Positions 1-5,836 of a DNA stretch of 10,517 nucleotides are shown here, piece by piece; position 1 is the first letter of the stretch; each line of letters opens with the position of its first letter. The DNA is from Rhodospirillaceae bacterium CCH5-H10. Its GTDB lineage: Bacteria > Pseudomonadota > Alphaproteobacteria > Reyranellales > Reyranellaceae. The stretch is taken from positions 1 through 10,517 of the forward strand of contig LSKJ01000687.1 of assembly GCA_001557035.1 (NCBI GenBank), in the 5' to 3' direction. Under the pieces are notes generated by a model that worked only from the letters and a program-made list of their open reading frames with translations, had not been told where the DNA came from and did not search any database. The translations under genes were made by a program, and so were the position numbers.

Positions 1-62
1 CCTGCCGCCGCTGCCGCGGCCTCGGCGGGGGAGGTCGCGCGCTCGTAGGTGAAGGGCTTCAT
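1..62 (-). CDS. FAD-binding subunit of xanthine dehydrogenase/aldehyde oxidoreductase family (5' end only)
   Basis: Only the first 20 codons are in the window; the gene continues leftward past position 1. The start ATG (62..60) overlaps the TGA stop of the upstream iron-sulfur gene in an ATGA arrangement, which is typical of translational coupling. The N-terminus reads MKPFTYERATSPAEAAAAAA. The MKPFxYERA opening followed by an alanine-rich helix is characteristic of the medium, FAD-binding (CoxM/YagS/PaoB-type) subunit that passes electrons between the molybdenum subunit and the iron-sulfur clusters. Together with the Tat-exported [2Fe-2S] subunit upstream, this suggests a PaoABC-like periplasmic enzyme, with the molybdopterin subunit expected further left. 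The family call rests on a short peptide plus gene order, so the exact substrate cannot be stated. Confidence 0.8.
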   Translation of the reverse strand, partial: MKPFTYERATSPAEAAAAAA

Positions 63-706
63 GCCTTGCTCCCGGCGACTTCGGTGATCGCGTCGACGAT
101 GTTGGAATAGGCGCCGCAGCGGCAGATGTTGCCGCTCATGCGCTCGCGCAACTCCGCGCCGGTGAGCTGTGGCCTGGCATTGAGGTCGGCGGTGACGTGG
201 CTCGGCATGCCGGCCTCGATTTCTTCCAGGACGGCGACGGCGGAGCAGATCTGGCCCGGCGTGCAGTAGCCGCACTGGTAGCCGTCGTGCTTCACGAAGG
301 CGGCCTGCATCGGGTGCAGGTTCTCCGGCTGGCCGAGCCCCTCGACGGTGGTGATCTTGGCGCCGGGATGCATGACGGCCAGCGTCAGGCAGGAGTTGAT
401 GCGGCGGCCATCCAGCAGCACCGTGCAGGCGCCGCACTGTCCATGGTCGCAGCCCTTCTTCGTTCCGGTGAGGCGCAGCCTCTCGCGCAGCGCGTCGAGG
501 AGGGTGGTGCGAGGGTCGAGCTCGAGGTCGTGGGGCTGGCCATTCACCGTGAAGGAGACCTTGGAGGCCGCGACCTTCGCGCCCCTGGTCGGCGTATCGG
601 CTGGGGATTGGGCGCGAGCGCCCGGGACCGCGCCGATCGCTGCCGTGGTCGCAGCCGCGGCGATCACGCTGCGGCGGCGCAACTCCTGTTGCGGATGGCT
701 TGCCAT
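59..706 (-). CDS. paoA: Tat-exported [2Fe-2S] subunit of xanthine dehydrogenase/aldehyde oxidoreductase family (PaoA/YagT-like)
   Basis: This 215-residue protein would be the small electron-transfer subunit of a molybdenum hydroxylase. The N-terminus carries a Tat-type signal: RRR at residues 10-12 followed by SVIAAAATTAAIGAVPGARA and a likely cleavage after Ala32, so the complex should act in the periplasm. A plant-type ferredoxin domain follows, with Cys86, Cys91, Cys94 and Cys106 in a CDHGQCGAC context. The second, helical [2Fe-2S] domain has Cys145, Cys148, Cys195 and Cys197 (CGYC and CRCG). All eight cluster cysteines are present. The frame is open upstream to 847, but the ATG at 706 is preceded by GAGGAG at good spacing and directly begins the Tat signal, so I chose it. 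The stop overlaps the start of the FAD subunit by 4 bases. The symbol is by analogy with E. coli paoA; the substrate (aldehyde, isoquinoline or another) is not determined. Confidence 0.9.
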   Translation of the reverse strand: MASHPQQELRRRSVIAAAATTAAIGAVPGARAQSPADTPTRGAKVAASKVSFTVNGQPHDLELDPRTTLLDALRERLRLTGTKKGCDHGQCGACTVLLDGRRINSCLTLAVMHPGAKITTVEGLGQPENLHPMQAAFVKHDGYQCGYCTPGQICSAVAVLEEIEAGMPSHVTADLNARPQLTGAELRERMSGNICRCGAYSNIVDAITEVAGSKA

Positions 707-801
707 GGCTGGCTCTCCTCTTGAGGGGGCGCCTGCGATGGGTTGGCGCTGCGTCGGCCAAACGCACGCCGCGACGCGATCGTTGCCCGCTAATCGTGCC
801 G

Positions 802-819
802 AGTGGGCACGTGCCCTCT
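802..819. promoter_or_regulatory. Palindrome in the divergent paoA-like / CBS-BON intergenic region
   Basis: The 207-bp gap between the divergent starts at 706 and 914 contains a perfect 12-bp palindrome, GGGCACGTGCCC (805..816). It extends to 802..819 with one mismatched pair per side (AG-t-core-t-CT). A further CGTGCC at 795..800 can also pair with GGCACG at 806..811, so three half-site-like copies are crowded together. This is what a dimeric regulator site can look like, but no regulator gene is adjacent and I cannot name the factor. The rest of the gap shows no gene. A TTGACA at 841..846 has no convincing -10 element. Confidence 0.35.
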
Positions 820-913
820 GCAGGGAGTGCGCGGTGGCATTTGACATGGCGCAAGGCGGTGCCGCTGCGGGACGGCCATGGTTCGTCCGGCGTCATCCCG
901 GAGGGACCCCGAC

Positions 914-1615
914 ATGCGAGCCAGCGAGATCATGACGACCAACATCGTCAGCGTTAACGTCAAGGACACGGTGTTCGACGCCGCCGAGATGCTTCTCGGG
1001 GCGCGGGTCAGTGCCGCACCGGTGGTCGACGAAGAGGGGCATGTGCTCGGCATCTTGAGCGAGGCCGATCTCATCCATCGTGTAGAAATCGCGACCGGCC
1101 CGCGCAAATCCTGGGTGGCGCGTCTTCTCGAGACGAACGCCGGCGCCGCCCGCGAGTTCGTGGCGACGCATGCGCGCAATGTCGCCGACGTGATGACGCG
1201 CAACGTCGTCACCGCCTCCGTCGATGCGACGCTGGGCGAACTCGTGGCACTGATCGAGAAGCACAAGGTGAAGCGCATCCCGGTGGTGCGCGACGGCGTG
1301 CTGGTGGGCATCGTCAGCCGGGCCAACCTGCTCGAGGCGTTGCTTTCCCGCGAACCCGAAGGCACCCCGGCTGGCGCCGCGCTCGACGACAAGATGCTGC
1401 GCGAGGCGGTCTCCAAGGCCCTGGAAGATCAGCCCTGGTCGTCACGCTGGCCAACCACCGTCGTGGTCAGCGACGGCGTGGTGCATCTGTGGGGATTCGT
1501 CGAGGGCGACGCGGTGCGCCAGGCCTATCGGGTTGCCGCCGAGAACGTTCCCGGCGTGCGCCGTGTGAAAATCCATCTGCGGACGATGCCGGCCAGTGTG
1601 GGCATGGGCACCTGA
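914..1615 (+). CDS. CBS domain pair plus BON domain protein
   Basis: This 233-residue protein is probably cytoplasmic, as no signal peptide is seen. CBS domain 1 spans about residues 3-60 (start RASEIMTTNIVSV, then PVVDEEGHVLGILSEADLI). CBS domain 2 spans about 88-145 (VADVMTRNVVTA, then RIPVVRDGVLVGIVSRANLL). A C-terminal BON domain covers about 160-225 (LREAVSKAL, then VSDGVVHLWGFV and VPGVRRVK). CBS pairs bind adenosyl ligands such as AMP, ATP or SAM and sense energy state; BON domains are associated with membranes or stress proteins such as OsmY. This architecture is common in alphaproteobacteria and is often linked to stress, but its molecular role is unknown. The frame opens at 878, but the ATG at 914 has CGGAGGG (900..905) about 8 bases upstream and starts directly at the CBS fold. 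It is divergent from the paoA-like gene and convergent with the CigR-like gene. Confidence 0.88.
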   Translation: MRASEIMTTNIVSVNVKDTVFDAAEMLLGARVSAAPVVDEEGHVLGILSEADLIHRVEIATGPRKSWVARLLETNAGAAREFVATHARNVADVMTRNVVTASVDATLGELVALIEKHKVKRIPVVRDGVLVGIVSRANLLEALLSREPEGTPAGAALDDKMLREAVSKALEDQPWSSRWPTTVVVSDGVVHLWGFVEGDAVRQAYRVAAENVPGVRRVKIHLRTMPASVGMGT

Positions 1616-1628
1616 GCCGCGAGGCGGC
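1616..1628. terminator. Short GC hairpin between convergent genes
   Basis: GCCGC (1616..1620), loop GAG, GCGGC (1624..1628) forms a 5-bp all-GC stem in the 17 bases between the stop of the CBS-BON gene and the stop of the opposing CigR-like gene. No T-run follows on either strand, so it may only slow polymerase or limit read-through. It is weak evidence for a bidirectional terminator. Confidence 0.25.
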
Positions 1629-1632
1629 CACT

Positions 1633-2190
1633 CTACATAGCGCCCATCGAGCTGAGGTCGGCGATGGCGCCGGCGATCATCCGGGTGCCGATGGCCATCA
1701 GCAGGATGTCATTGGCGACGCGAACATACTGGTAGCCTGCCGGAGCGGGTGCCAGTTGGCCGAGCAGGGTGCCGGGTAGCGGATAGTAAACGACGCTGGT
1801 CGGCAACGGCTGGCCGATGGCCCACAGCTTCTTTGCCTGACCCGGAGGCAGGCAGCCATTGTTCTTCTTTGCGAGCCCCGGCGGGCAGTTGCCTGCGGCG
1901 TACAGCGGTCGGTAGTAGCCGTAGATCGCACCCCGGTCGCGATCGGTCACGACGATGGCAGGAACTGCGGCGGCAGGACCCGCAGCCTGACCGGGCCCGA
2001 TGGCTTGCCCCTTGTCCTGACCTTGCCCGCGGCCTTGGCCCGGGCCGTCTCCGCCCGCATTCTTCGGGCCGCCCTTGTCGGGTTTGTCGCCTTTGTCGGC
2101 ACCGCGGCCATGACCGGGATTCTGAGCCGCTGCGGGAAGCGCGAGCGAAGCCGCGCACAGCACGGCGACGGCAAGTTTGATTGTCTTCAT
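1633..2190 (-). CDS. Secreted CigR/RcnB-like protein
   Basis: This 185-residue exported protein has a Sec signal peptide at residues 1-22 (KTIKLAVAVLCAASLALPAAA). A low-complexity hydrophilic stretch rich in Gly, Lys, Asp and Gln follows at about 24-72. The C-terminal half has the pattern I associate with RcnB/CigR-type proteins: PPGLAKKNNGCLPPGQAKK (103-121), IGQPLP (125-130), YYPLPGTLL, then GYQYVRVANDILLMAIGTRMIAGAI near the end. Known relatives are Salmonella CigR (anti-virulence regulator) and E. coli RcnB (periplasmic nickel/cobalt homeostasis). Those roles should not be transferred directly; the function here is open. Cys102 and Cys113 could form a disulfide. The start at 2190 is supported by GGGAGG upstream and the signal peptide, whereas a longer frame to 2367 adds a non-homologous-looking tail. 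A stress-type promoter is proposed upstream. Confidence 0.8.
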   Translation of the reverse strand: MKTIKLAVAVLCAASLALPAAAQNPGHGRGADKGDKPDKGGPKNAGGDGPGQGRGQGQDKGQAIGPGQAAGPAAAVPAIVVTDRDRGAIYGYYRPLYAAGNCPPGLAKKNNGCLPPGQAKKLWAIGQPLPTSVVYYPLPGTLLGQLAPAPAGYQYVRVANDILLMAIGTRMIAGAIADLSSMGAM

Positions 2191-2254
2191 GTCTCGGACC
2201 TCCCAGAAGGCCGACATATGGGACTTAGTCCCCGCTCTCGCTGTGACCGTCTTG

Positions 2255-2281
2255 TGGTCGGCATCGAACCAACGCCGACCA
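2255..2281. repeat. 8-bp inverted repeat in the divergent gap
   Basis: TGGTCGGC (2255..2262) and GCCGACCA (2274..2281) are perfect inverted arms separated by 11 bases. The centre-to-centre spacing is about 19 bases. It surrounds the proposed CGTT -10 element of the CigR-like gene, so it could be an operator for a dimeric regulator, or a hairpin at the very start of the transcript. No T-run supports a terminator. Confidence 0.4.
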
Positions 2282-2295
2282 AAGAAGAATGTTTC
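2271..2295 (-). promoter_or_regulatory. EcfG-like promoter for the CigR-like gene
   Basis: Reading the minus strand, GAAAC (2295..2291, within GGAAAC) is followed after exactly 16 bases by CGTT (2274..2271). The known EcfG/SigT/RpoE2-class consensus in alphaproteobacteria is GGAAC-N16/17-CGTT, so the -35 matches 4 of 5 and the -10 is perfect. Transcription would start near 2262, giving a leader of about 70 bases. The -10 lies between the arms of an inverted repeat (2255..2281), overlapping its right arm by one base. The assignment is inference from pattern only. Confidence 0.35.
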
Positions 2296-2329
2296 CGGTG
2301 AGAATGGCTCGCATGCGATAGCACGCAGC

Positions 2330-2354
2330 GAAACCTTCCCGCGGCGAGGCCGTT
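2330..2354 (+). promoter_or_regulatory. EcfG-like promoter for the secreted protein at 2418
   Basis: GAAAC (2330..2334), a 16-base spacer, then CGTT (2351..2354). This repeats the same GAAAC-N16-CGTT form seen on the opposite strand 35 bases away, so the two divergent genes would be driven by the same sigma factor. The predicted start is near 2363, about 55 bases before the ATG at 2418. The -35 departs from GGAAC at one base. Confidence 0.35.
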
Positions 2355-2417
2355 TGATTTGCATCATCCCCGGTCATTCGGTGTCGGGCTACGGTATTGC
2401 CCACGGAAGGAGCCACC

Positions 2418-3026
2418 ATGCGTACCCTGCAGCAGATCGTGCGAACGGCCCTGGCGCCCTTGGCGCTGGCCATGGCCGTTGCGGGACCGGTCTTGGCGGA
2501 AGGCGCCGGCTGGACCGCGGAGCGTGACGTCGATGCGCCCAGCTACGCCTATGTCGAGCCGCGCCGGAGCGATCTCAACATCGATGCGGTGGTGCTGGCC
2601 TGCGAGCCGGCCGAGGATGGCCGAGTCCTGCAGCTCCAGCTCTATCTCGTGAACGATGGTCCTCTCATCCCCGCCAACGCGACGGCGAATCGCCTGAAGA
2701 CCCATCCGCGCGCGGAAATCTCGATCGACGGTAAAGTCTTCCCGGTCGAACTGCTGTTCGCGGGCGACCATGCCGTGCTGGCTGACGAGACCGACAGGAT
2801 GTACCCGCGCGTCTCCGAGCGGCTTTTGGATGCCCTCGAAGAGGGCCGTCTGATGAGCCTGCGGTTCGATCTCTTGGCCGAGTCCGAGCTTGAGCCGGCC
2901 GCGCTGGACGGCGAGGCGGTCGTCGAACTCCGGGACGCGGGCAGTGGCAGCGCCGTTGCCGCCGTTCGCCGCTGCGGCATGGAAACCGACCTGCAGAGCG
3001 CCGCGCTGGGCGCACTGCAACGCTGA
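2418..3026 (+). CDS. Secreted protein of unknown function
   Basis: I do not recognise the family of this 202-residue protein. A Sec signal peptide occupies about residues 1-28 (LQQIVRTALAPLALAMAVAGPVLA, cleavage before EG). The mature part is soluble, acidic and rich in alternating hydrophobic residues (IDAVVLACEP, LQLQLYLVND, VFPVELLFAGDHAV, SLRFDLLAES), suggesting a beta-rich periplasmic domain. It contains two cysteines, Cys62 and Cys186, near the two ends, which could close the domain with a disulfide. The ATG at 2418 is preceded by GGAAGGAG (2405..2412) at good spacing and begins the signal peptide. It is divergent from the CigR-like gene, with a matching promoter-like element on each side, and convergent with the stress-protein gene. 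Export is well supported; the function is not. Confidence 0.75.
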   Translation: MRTLQQIVRTALAPLALAMAVAGPVLAEGAGWTAERDVDAPSYAYVEPRRSDLNIDAVVLACEPAEDGRVLQLQLYLVNDGPLIPANATANRLKTHPRAEISIDGKVFPVELLFAGDHAVLADETDRMYPRVSERLLDALEEGRLMSLRFDLLAESELEPAALDGEAVVELRDAGSGSAVAAVRRCGMETDLQSAALGALQR

Positions 3027-3043
3027 GGCCGGGACGACTCGAC

Positions 3044-3054
3044 GCTCCGGGAGC
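3044..3054. terminator. Small stem-loop between convergent genes
   Basis: GCTC-CGG-GAGC (3044..3054) lies in the 45-base gap between the stops of the secreted protein and the universal stress protein. It can be nested within GAGGC/GCCTC pairing (3025..3029 with 3053..3057). It lacks a T-run on either strand, so it is only a possible weak bidirectional terminator. Confidence 0.2.
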
Positions 3055-3071
3055 CTCGGTCGGATCGATGG

Positions 3072-3509
3072 TCAGCGAAAGACGAGCACCGGTATGGTGC
3101 TGTGGGTGAGCACCTTCGCGGTCTCGCTGCCCAGGATCAAAGCGGTCGCGCCACAACGACCGTGAGACGCCATGGCGATCAGATCGCAGCCCTTTTCCGT
3201 TGCGGTATCGATGATGGCTTTCCACGGCTGGGCGTGGGTGACTTGCACGAGTGCGTGGGCAACCCCGAGCGCCTGCGCCTCACGCCCGGCTTCCGCGAGA
3301 TAGCGGTCGCCGGCCTGTCGCGCATGAGCCTCGTACTCCGATTTCGTTTCGGAAAGCTGGGTGCTGTCCATCGCGATGATCTGGAACGGCTCCATCACGG
3401 TAAGGACCGTAACCCTTGCCTTGGCATCGCGCGCGAAAGCCATCGCGTTCCGTATGGCAGTCGTGGAGAGCGCGGAGCCGTCCGTGGGAACAAGAACATG
3501 CCGATACAT
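3072..3509 (-). CDS. Universal stress protein (UspA family)
   Basis: This 145-residue single-domain protein begins MYRHVLVPTDGSALS, the classical first strand and ligand-binding Asp10 of the Usp fold. The end has ASHGRCGATALILGS (114-128) followed by ETAKVLTHSTIPVLVFR. In the ATP-binding motif G-2x-G-9x-G(S/T), the first glycine is Ala114 while Gly117 and Gly127-Ser128 are kept; an Ala at this place is common in proteobacterial MASHGR-type members, so nucleotide binding is likely but not proven. The chosen ATG at 3509 is preceded by AGGA and GGGAGGA. A longer frame to 3659 overlaps the upstream gene and is not needed. It follows the DUF421 gene on the same strand after 121 bases and probably shares its transcript. 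The expected role is stress survival. Confidence 0.92.
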   Translation of the reverse strand: MYRHVLVPTDGSALSTTAIRNAMAFARDAKARVTVLTVMEPFQIIAMDSTQLSETKSEYEAHARQAGDRYLAEAGREAQALGVAHALVQVTHAQPWKAIIDTATEKGCDLIAMASHGRCGATALILGSETAKVLTHSTIPVLVFR

Positions 3510-3630
3510 TTCCTGGATCCTCCCTCGTTCGATCCAGCAAGAGTAATGGCTTCCGGTTGCCGGCTCGTTGATCTGGGTCAAGCCGGTGTCCGGCAGTTCG
3601 CCAGGATCGTCGACTCGTGGGTGACGGCGC

Positions 3631-4125
3631 TCAGTGCTTGATGATGCTGATGCGGCCATCAGCTTCGATGTAGGCTGCCTTTATCTCCCGGCAGTCCTCG
3701 CAGCCATTCTCCCGGATCTGCGCCATCAGCTCCTCTTCGGTCACGAACTCCCGACGCATGTTCTGCCGCAGCAGGCGGCCGTCCTCGATCAGCTTCAGCC
3801 TGGGCTCGCGGGTCAGGCGTTCGAAGGCGGGGAACCGGTATTGCGCCCATTCGATGGCGTAGCTGCAGGACAGGATCACCAGAATGACGATCGCGCTGTC
3901 GACGATGGAGCGAGAGTCGGGCAGGAAACCCTGGCCGGCCACTTCCGACACCAGCACGATCACGAGTACGTCCATCGTGCCGATGCCCCCCACGTTCCGC
4001 CGCAGCACCAACCGCAGCAGGACGAAGACGATGGCGTACATCAGCACGCCCCTGACCAGCAGCTCGGCGACGCCGAGTTCGGGCATCAAGATGGACCGCC
4101 AGTCGATCGAGGACAGCCAGGGCAT
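3631..4125 (-). CDS. DUF421/YetF-family membrane protein
   Basis: This 164-residue protein has three hydrophobic segments at about residues 21-41, 51-68 and 74-92, followed by a soluble C-terminal domain. The pattern GTMDVLVIVLVSEVAG, then REPRLKLIEDGRLLRQNMRREFVTEEELMAQIRENGCEDCREIKAAYIEADGRISII, is diagnostic of the DUF421 (YetF/YdfS/YrbG-like) family, found in spore-formers and many proteobacteria, without a firmly established biochemical role. Cys142 and Cys145 form a CxxC (GCEDC), in a spot where I expect residues like GVEDL in relatives; this is unusual from memory only. The ATG at 4125 has GGAGGAG upstream at good spacing. It is the first gene of a DUF421-USP pair and has an EcfG-like promoter directly upstream. 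Confidence 0.87.
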   Translation of the reverse strand: MPWLSSIDWRSILMPELGVAELLVRGVLMYAIVFVLLRLVLRRNVGGIGTMDVLVIVLVSEVAGQGFLPDSRSIVDSAIVILVILSCSYAIEWAQYRFPAFERLTREPRLKLIEDGRLLRQNMRREFVTEEELMAQIRENGCEDCREIKAAYIEADGRISIIKH

Positions 4126-4155
4126 CGCGAGCTCCTCCGTTCCAGCGGGCCGCTA

Positions 4156-4180
4156 AACGCTTTGGACACACCGACGTTGC
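4156..4180 (-). promoter_or_regulatory. EcfG-like promoter for the DUF421-USP pair
   Basis: Reading the minus strand, GCAAC (4180..4176) is followed after exactly 16 bases by CGTT (4159..4156). This matches GGAAC-N16-CGTT at 4 of 5 and 4 of 4 positions. The predicted transcription start near 4147 gives a leader of about 22 bases that carries the GGAGGAG ribosome site, which is an unusually neat fit. A universal stress protein downstream is what a general stress sigma factor would be expected to serve. Confidence 0.4.
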
Positions 4181-4252
4181 CCATGCCCTGCGCCGGGCCC
4201 GCGCGTTCGTCGCACGGCTGCAGCGTCGCGCGGGATACGGCGTTGCGGCACC

Positions 4253-5572
4253 ATGCTCGGGAATGCAACACAGCCGCGTGCCAGCGGCGCGGGAGAAGAT
4301 GCCGAGGACCTGCGGGAGCTGGCCTCGCGCATCGAGGCGCCGCCGCTTGCCATCGATGATGACGCCGACGAGGCGCAGCTCGAGGCGGCGGCGCTCGATC
4401 TGCGCCGGCACTGTCTTGCGCGCGCCCATCGCGAGGCCGACCCCAGGCTGAAGAGCCCGTGCGCAGGCAGTGTGGCCCGCCTGCCCTGCGGTAGCCGCGT
4501 GTCGCTGGGCTACGAGCGCGATCTCGACGTGTCGGCGCTGGAGCGGCGCGGCGACGAGGACTATCCCACGCCGCCCGGCTGGCATTCGTTGCGCGTGCTC
4601 TGCCGCAGCGGGCAGGCGGCGCTGGCCTGCCTCCTGCATCTTGCCTTGTCGACCACGCCGCACGGCGCGCTGCGCACCCGGCACGCCGGCCGCTACTTCG
4701 AGACCAAGGCGCTGCTAGACCTGTGGCCGCGCAGCGTGCTGCCGCGCGCGCCGGCGGACGGCGACGAGGTCGATCTGTTGATCGGGGAGCCAGTCGCATG
4801 CAGCGGCCGCTTCGAGGTTGCCCGGCCCGAAGCATTGCCGCGGGTGGGCCATGCGCTGCTGCTCGATACGACGCTGAGCGGACCGGCGGTCGACCTCGCG
4901 CCGTGGTTCGCGCGCCACGACGGCACGATCGCGGCCGTGTTCCGCTCGGGCCTGAAGCTCGACCAGGCGGGCCTGGAACTGGCCAATGTCGGCATCGTCC
5001 AGCTCATGGTGCGCGAGGGCTCGGGACTCGATCTCGAAGCGGTGGCCGAGAAGCTGCGCCACATCCGCGGCCTTACCGCCACGGGCCTGACGCTCGACGA
5101 GCTGGGCGCGCTCTCCGCGCCGTGGTTCCTCGACCGCGACTACTTCCGCCGCTACACCGCGCGCCTGTTCGCCCACAACGCGGCGCTGGCGCGGGCGATC
5201 GGCCGCGATTCGCCAGTCTTCGAGCCGCACTGCCATCCCTGCCTGGTCTCCGACACTGCACCGCCGGCGGCATTCTGTGCCTTGCGATTGCGCGACGGCG
5301 ACCTGACGGACCATCGTCGCCTGCTGGCGTTCGTCGAGCGCGAGGTCGGGCGGCGCGGGATCGTGGCGACCGAGGGCGGCTCGTTCGGCTTCCGCGGCCT
5401 CCGCTACGAATTGGTCGAGCCAAACCCGGAGGACGGGGCGCCGTTCCTGCGCGTGGCGCTGGGCTTTCGCGGCGGCGCCGGCACGGCGGCGATGATCGAC
5501 CTGTTCGCCGAACTGGCGCGCGGCAACTTTACCGCTGGCCGCCGCGTTCATAGCCTCGCATCAGCGAGGTGA
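4253..5572 (+). CDS. Uncharacterised protein with possible PLP-dependent (fold type I) enzyme core
   Basis: I cannot assign this 439-residue protein to a named family. Several spaced motifs resemble the large domain of fold-type-I PLP enzymes of the Cys/Met-metabolism kind: RSGQAALACLLHLAL (118-132) at the cofactor-phosphate loop position, RYFETKALLDLWP (147-159), ALLLDTTLSGPAVDL (201-215) with Asp205 where the PLP-ring Asp is expected, and FRSGLKLDQAGLELANVGIV (230-249) with Lys235 as a candidate Schiff-base lysine. Near the end, GGSFGFRGLRYELVEP (375-390) could supply a substrate-carboxylate Arg. An odd HCHPC cluster sits at 326-330. No signal or membrane segment is seen. The ATG at 4253 lacks a good ribosome site, so the true start may differ. 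The downstream small gene begins 3 bases after its stop. That this is a real gene is well supported by length and coding style; the enzyme class is inference. Confidence 0.6.
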   Translation: MLGNATQPRASGAGEDAEDLRELASRIEAPPLAIDDDADEAQLEAAALDLRRHCLARAHREADPRLKSPCAGSVARLPCGSRVSLGYERDLDVSALERRGDEDYPTPPGWHSLRVLCRSGQAALACLLHLALSTTPHGALRTRHAGRYFETKALLDLWPRSVLPRAPADGDEVDLLIGEPVACSGRFEVARPEALPRVGHALLLDTTLSGPAVDLAPWFARHDGTIAAVFRSGLKLDQAGLELANVGIVQLMVREGSGLDLEAVAEKLRHIRGLTATGLTLDELGALSAPWFLDRDYFRRYTARLFAHNAALARAIGRDSPVFEPHCHPCLVSDTAPPAAFCALRLRDGDLTDHRRLLAFVEREVGRRGIVATEGGSFGFRGLRYELVEPNPEDGAPFLRVALGFRGGAGTAAMIDLFAELARGNFTAGRRVHSLASAR

Positions 5573-5575
5573 AGC

Positions 5576-5818
5576 ATGAGCAGTCTGGATGACGCGGTCA
5601 GGGTGGCGAGCGCCCTGCGCGAACAGAAGAAGTATCCCGAGGCGATCGACCTGCTCCAGAAGGCGTTGGCCGCCGCCGCGCCCGACGACTTCCATCGCCT
5701 CGCTGCGAACCGCGAGGGCGTTCGTGCCGCGGAGGAAGCGGGCCTTCCCGCCGTCGCCAAGCGCTTCGCCGACGCCATCGCGATTCGCGACGAAGAGGGC
5801 GAAGAGGAGGAGGCGTAG
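5576..5818 (+). CDS. Small TPR-like protein of unknown function
   Basis: This 80-residue acidic, helical protein starts 3 bases after the TGA of the PLP-like gene. Its ribosome site GAGGTGA overlaps the end of that gene, so the two are very probably translationally coupled. The region KKYPEAIDLLQKALAAA (about residues 18-34) looks like a tetratricopeptide helix, preceded by VRVASALREQ as the partner helix. A second helical pair follows (AANREGVRAAEEAG and VAKRFADAIAIR). The C-terminus ends in an acidic tail EEGEEEEA. TPR-like hairpins usually mediate protein contacts, so it may be an accessory partner of the upstream protein. No enzyme motif, cysteine or signal is present. I do not recognise the family. 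Confidence 0.7.
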   Translation: MSSLDDAVRVASALREQKKYPEAIDLLQKALAAAAPDDFHRLAANREGVRAAEEAGLPAVAKRFADAIAIRDEEGEEEEA

Positions 5819-5836
5819 CGGCTTCCTGCTAGCCGC
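5818..5836. terminator. Hairpin spanning the stops of two convergent genes
   Basis: GCGGCT (5818..5823), a 7-base loop, and AGCCGC (5831..5836) form a perfect 6-bp stem. It spans the ends of the TPR-like gene (TAG at 5816..5818) and the SRPBCC gene (stop at 5831..5829), only 10 bases apart. It has no T-run on either strand. A shared bidirectional terminator or antisense-transcription brake is plausible. Confidence 0.35.

Noticed and set aside
759..784. CAAAC-N17-CGTT upstream of the CBS-BON gene as a fourth EcfG-like site
   Set aside because: Only 3 of 5 -35 positions match GGAAC and the implied leader is about 120 bases, so it is too weak to list beside the other three.
841..846. Perfect TTGACA upstream of the CBS-BON gene
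   Set aside because: The bases 16-18 positions downstream (around GCTGCG) do not resemble a -10 element, so I do not call a promoter.
3659..4684. 341-residue minus-strand open frame overlapping the DUF421 gene and the PLP-like gene
   Set aside because: Arg/Ala-rich composition, no recognisable motif, and overlap with two better supported genes on different strands.
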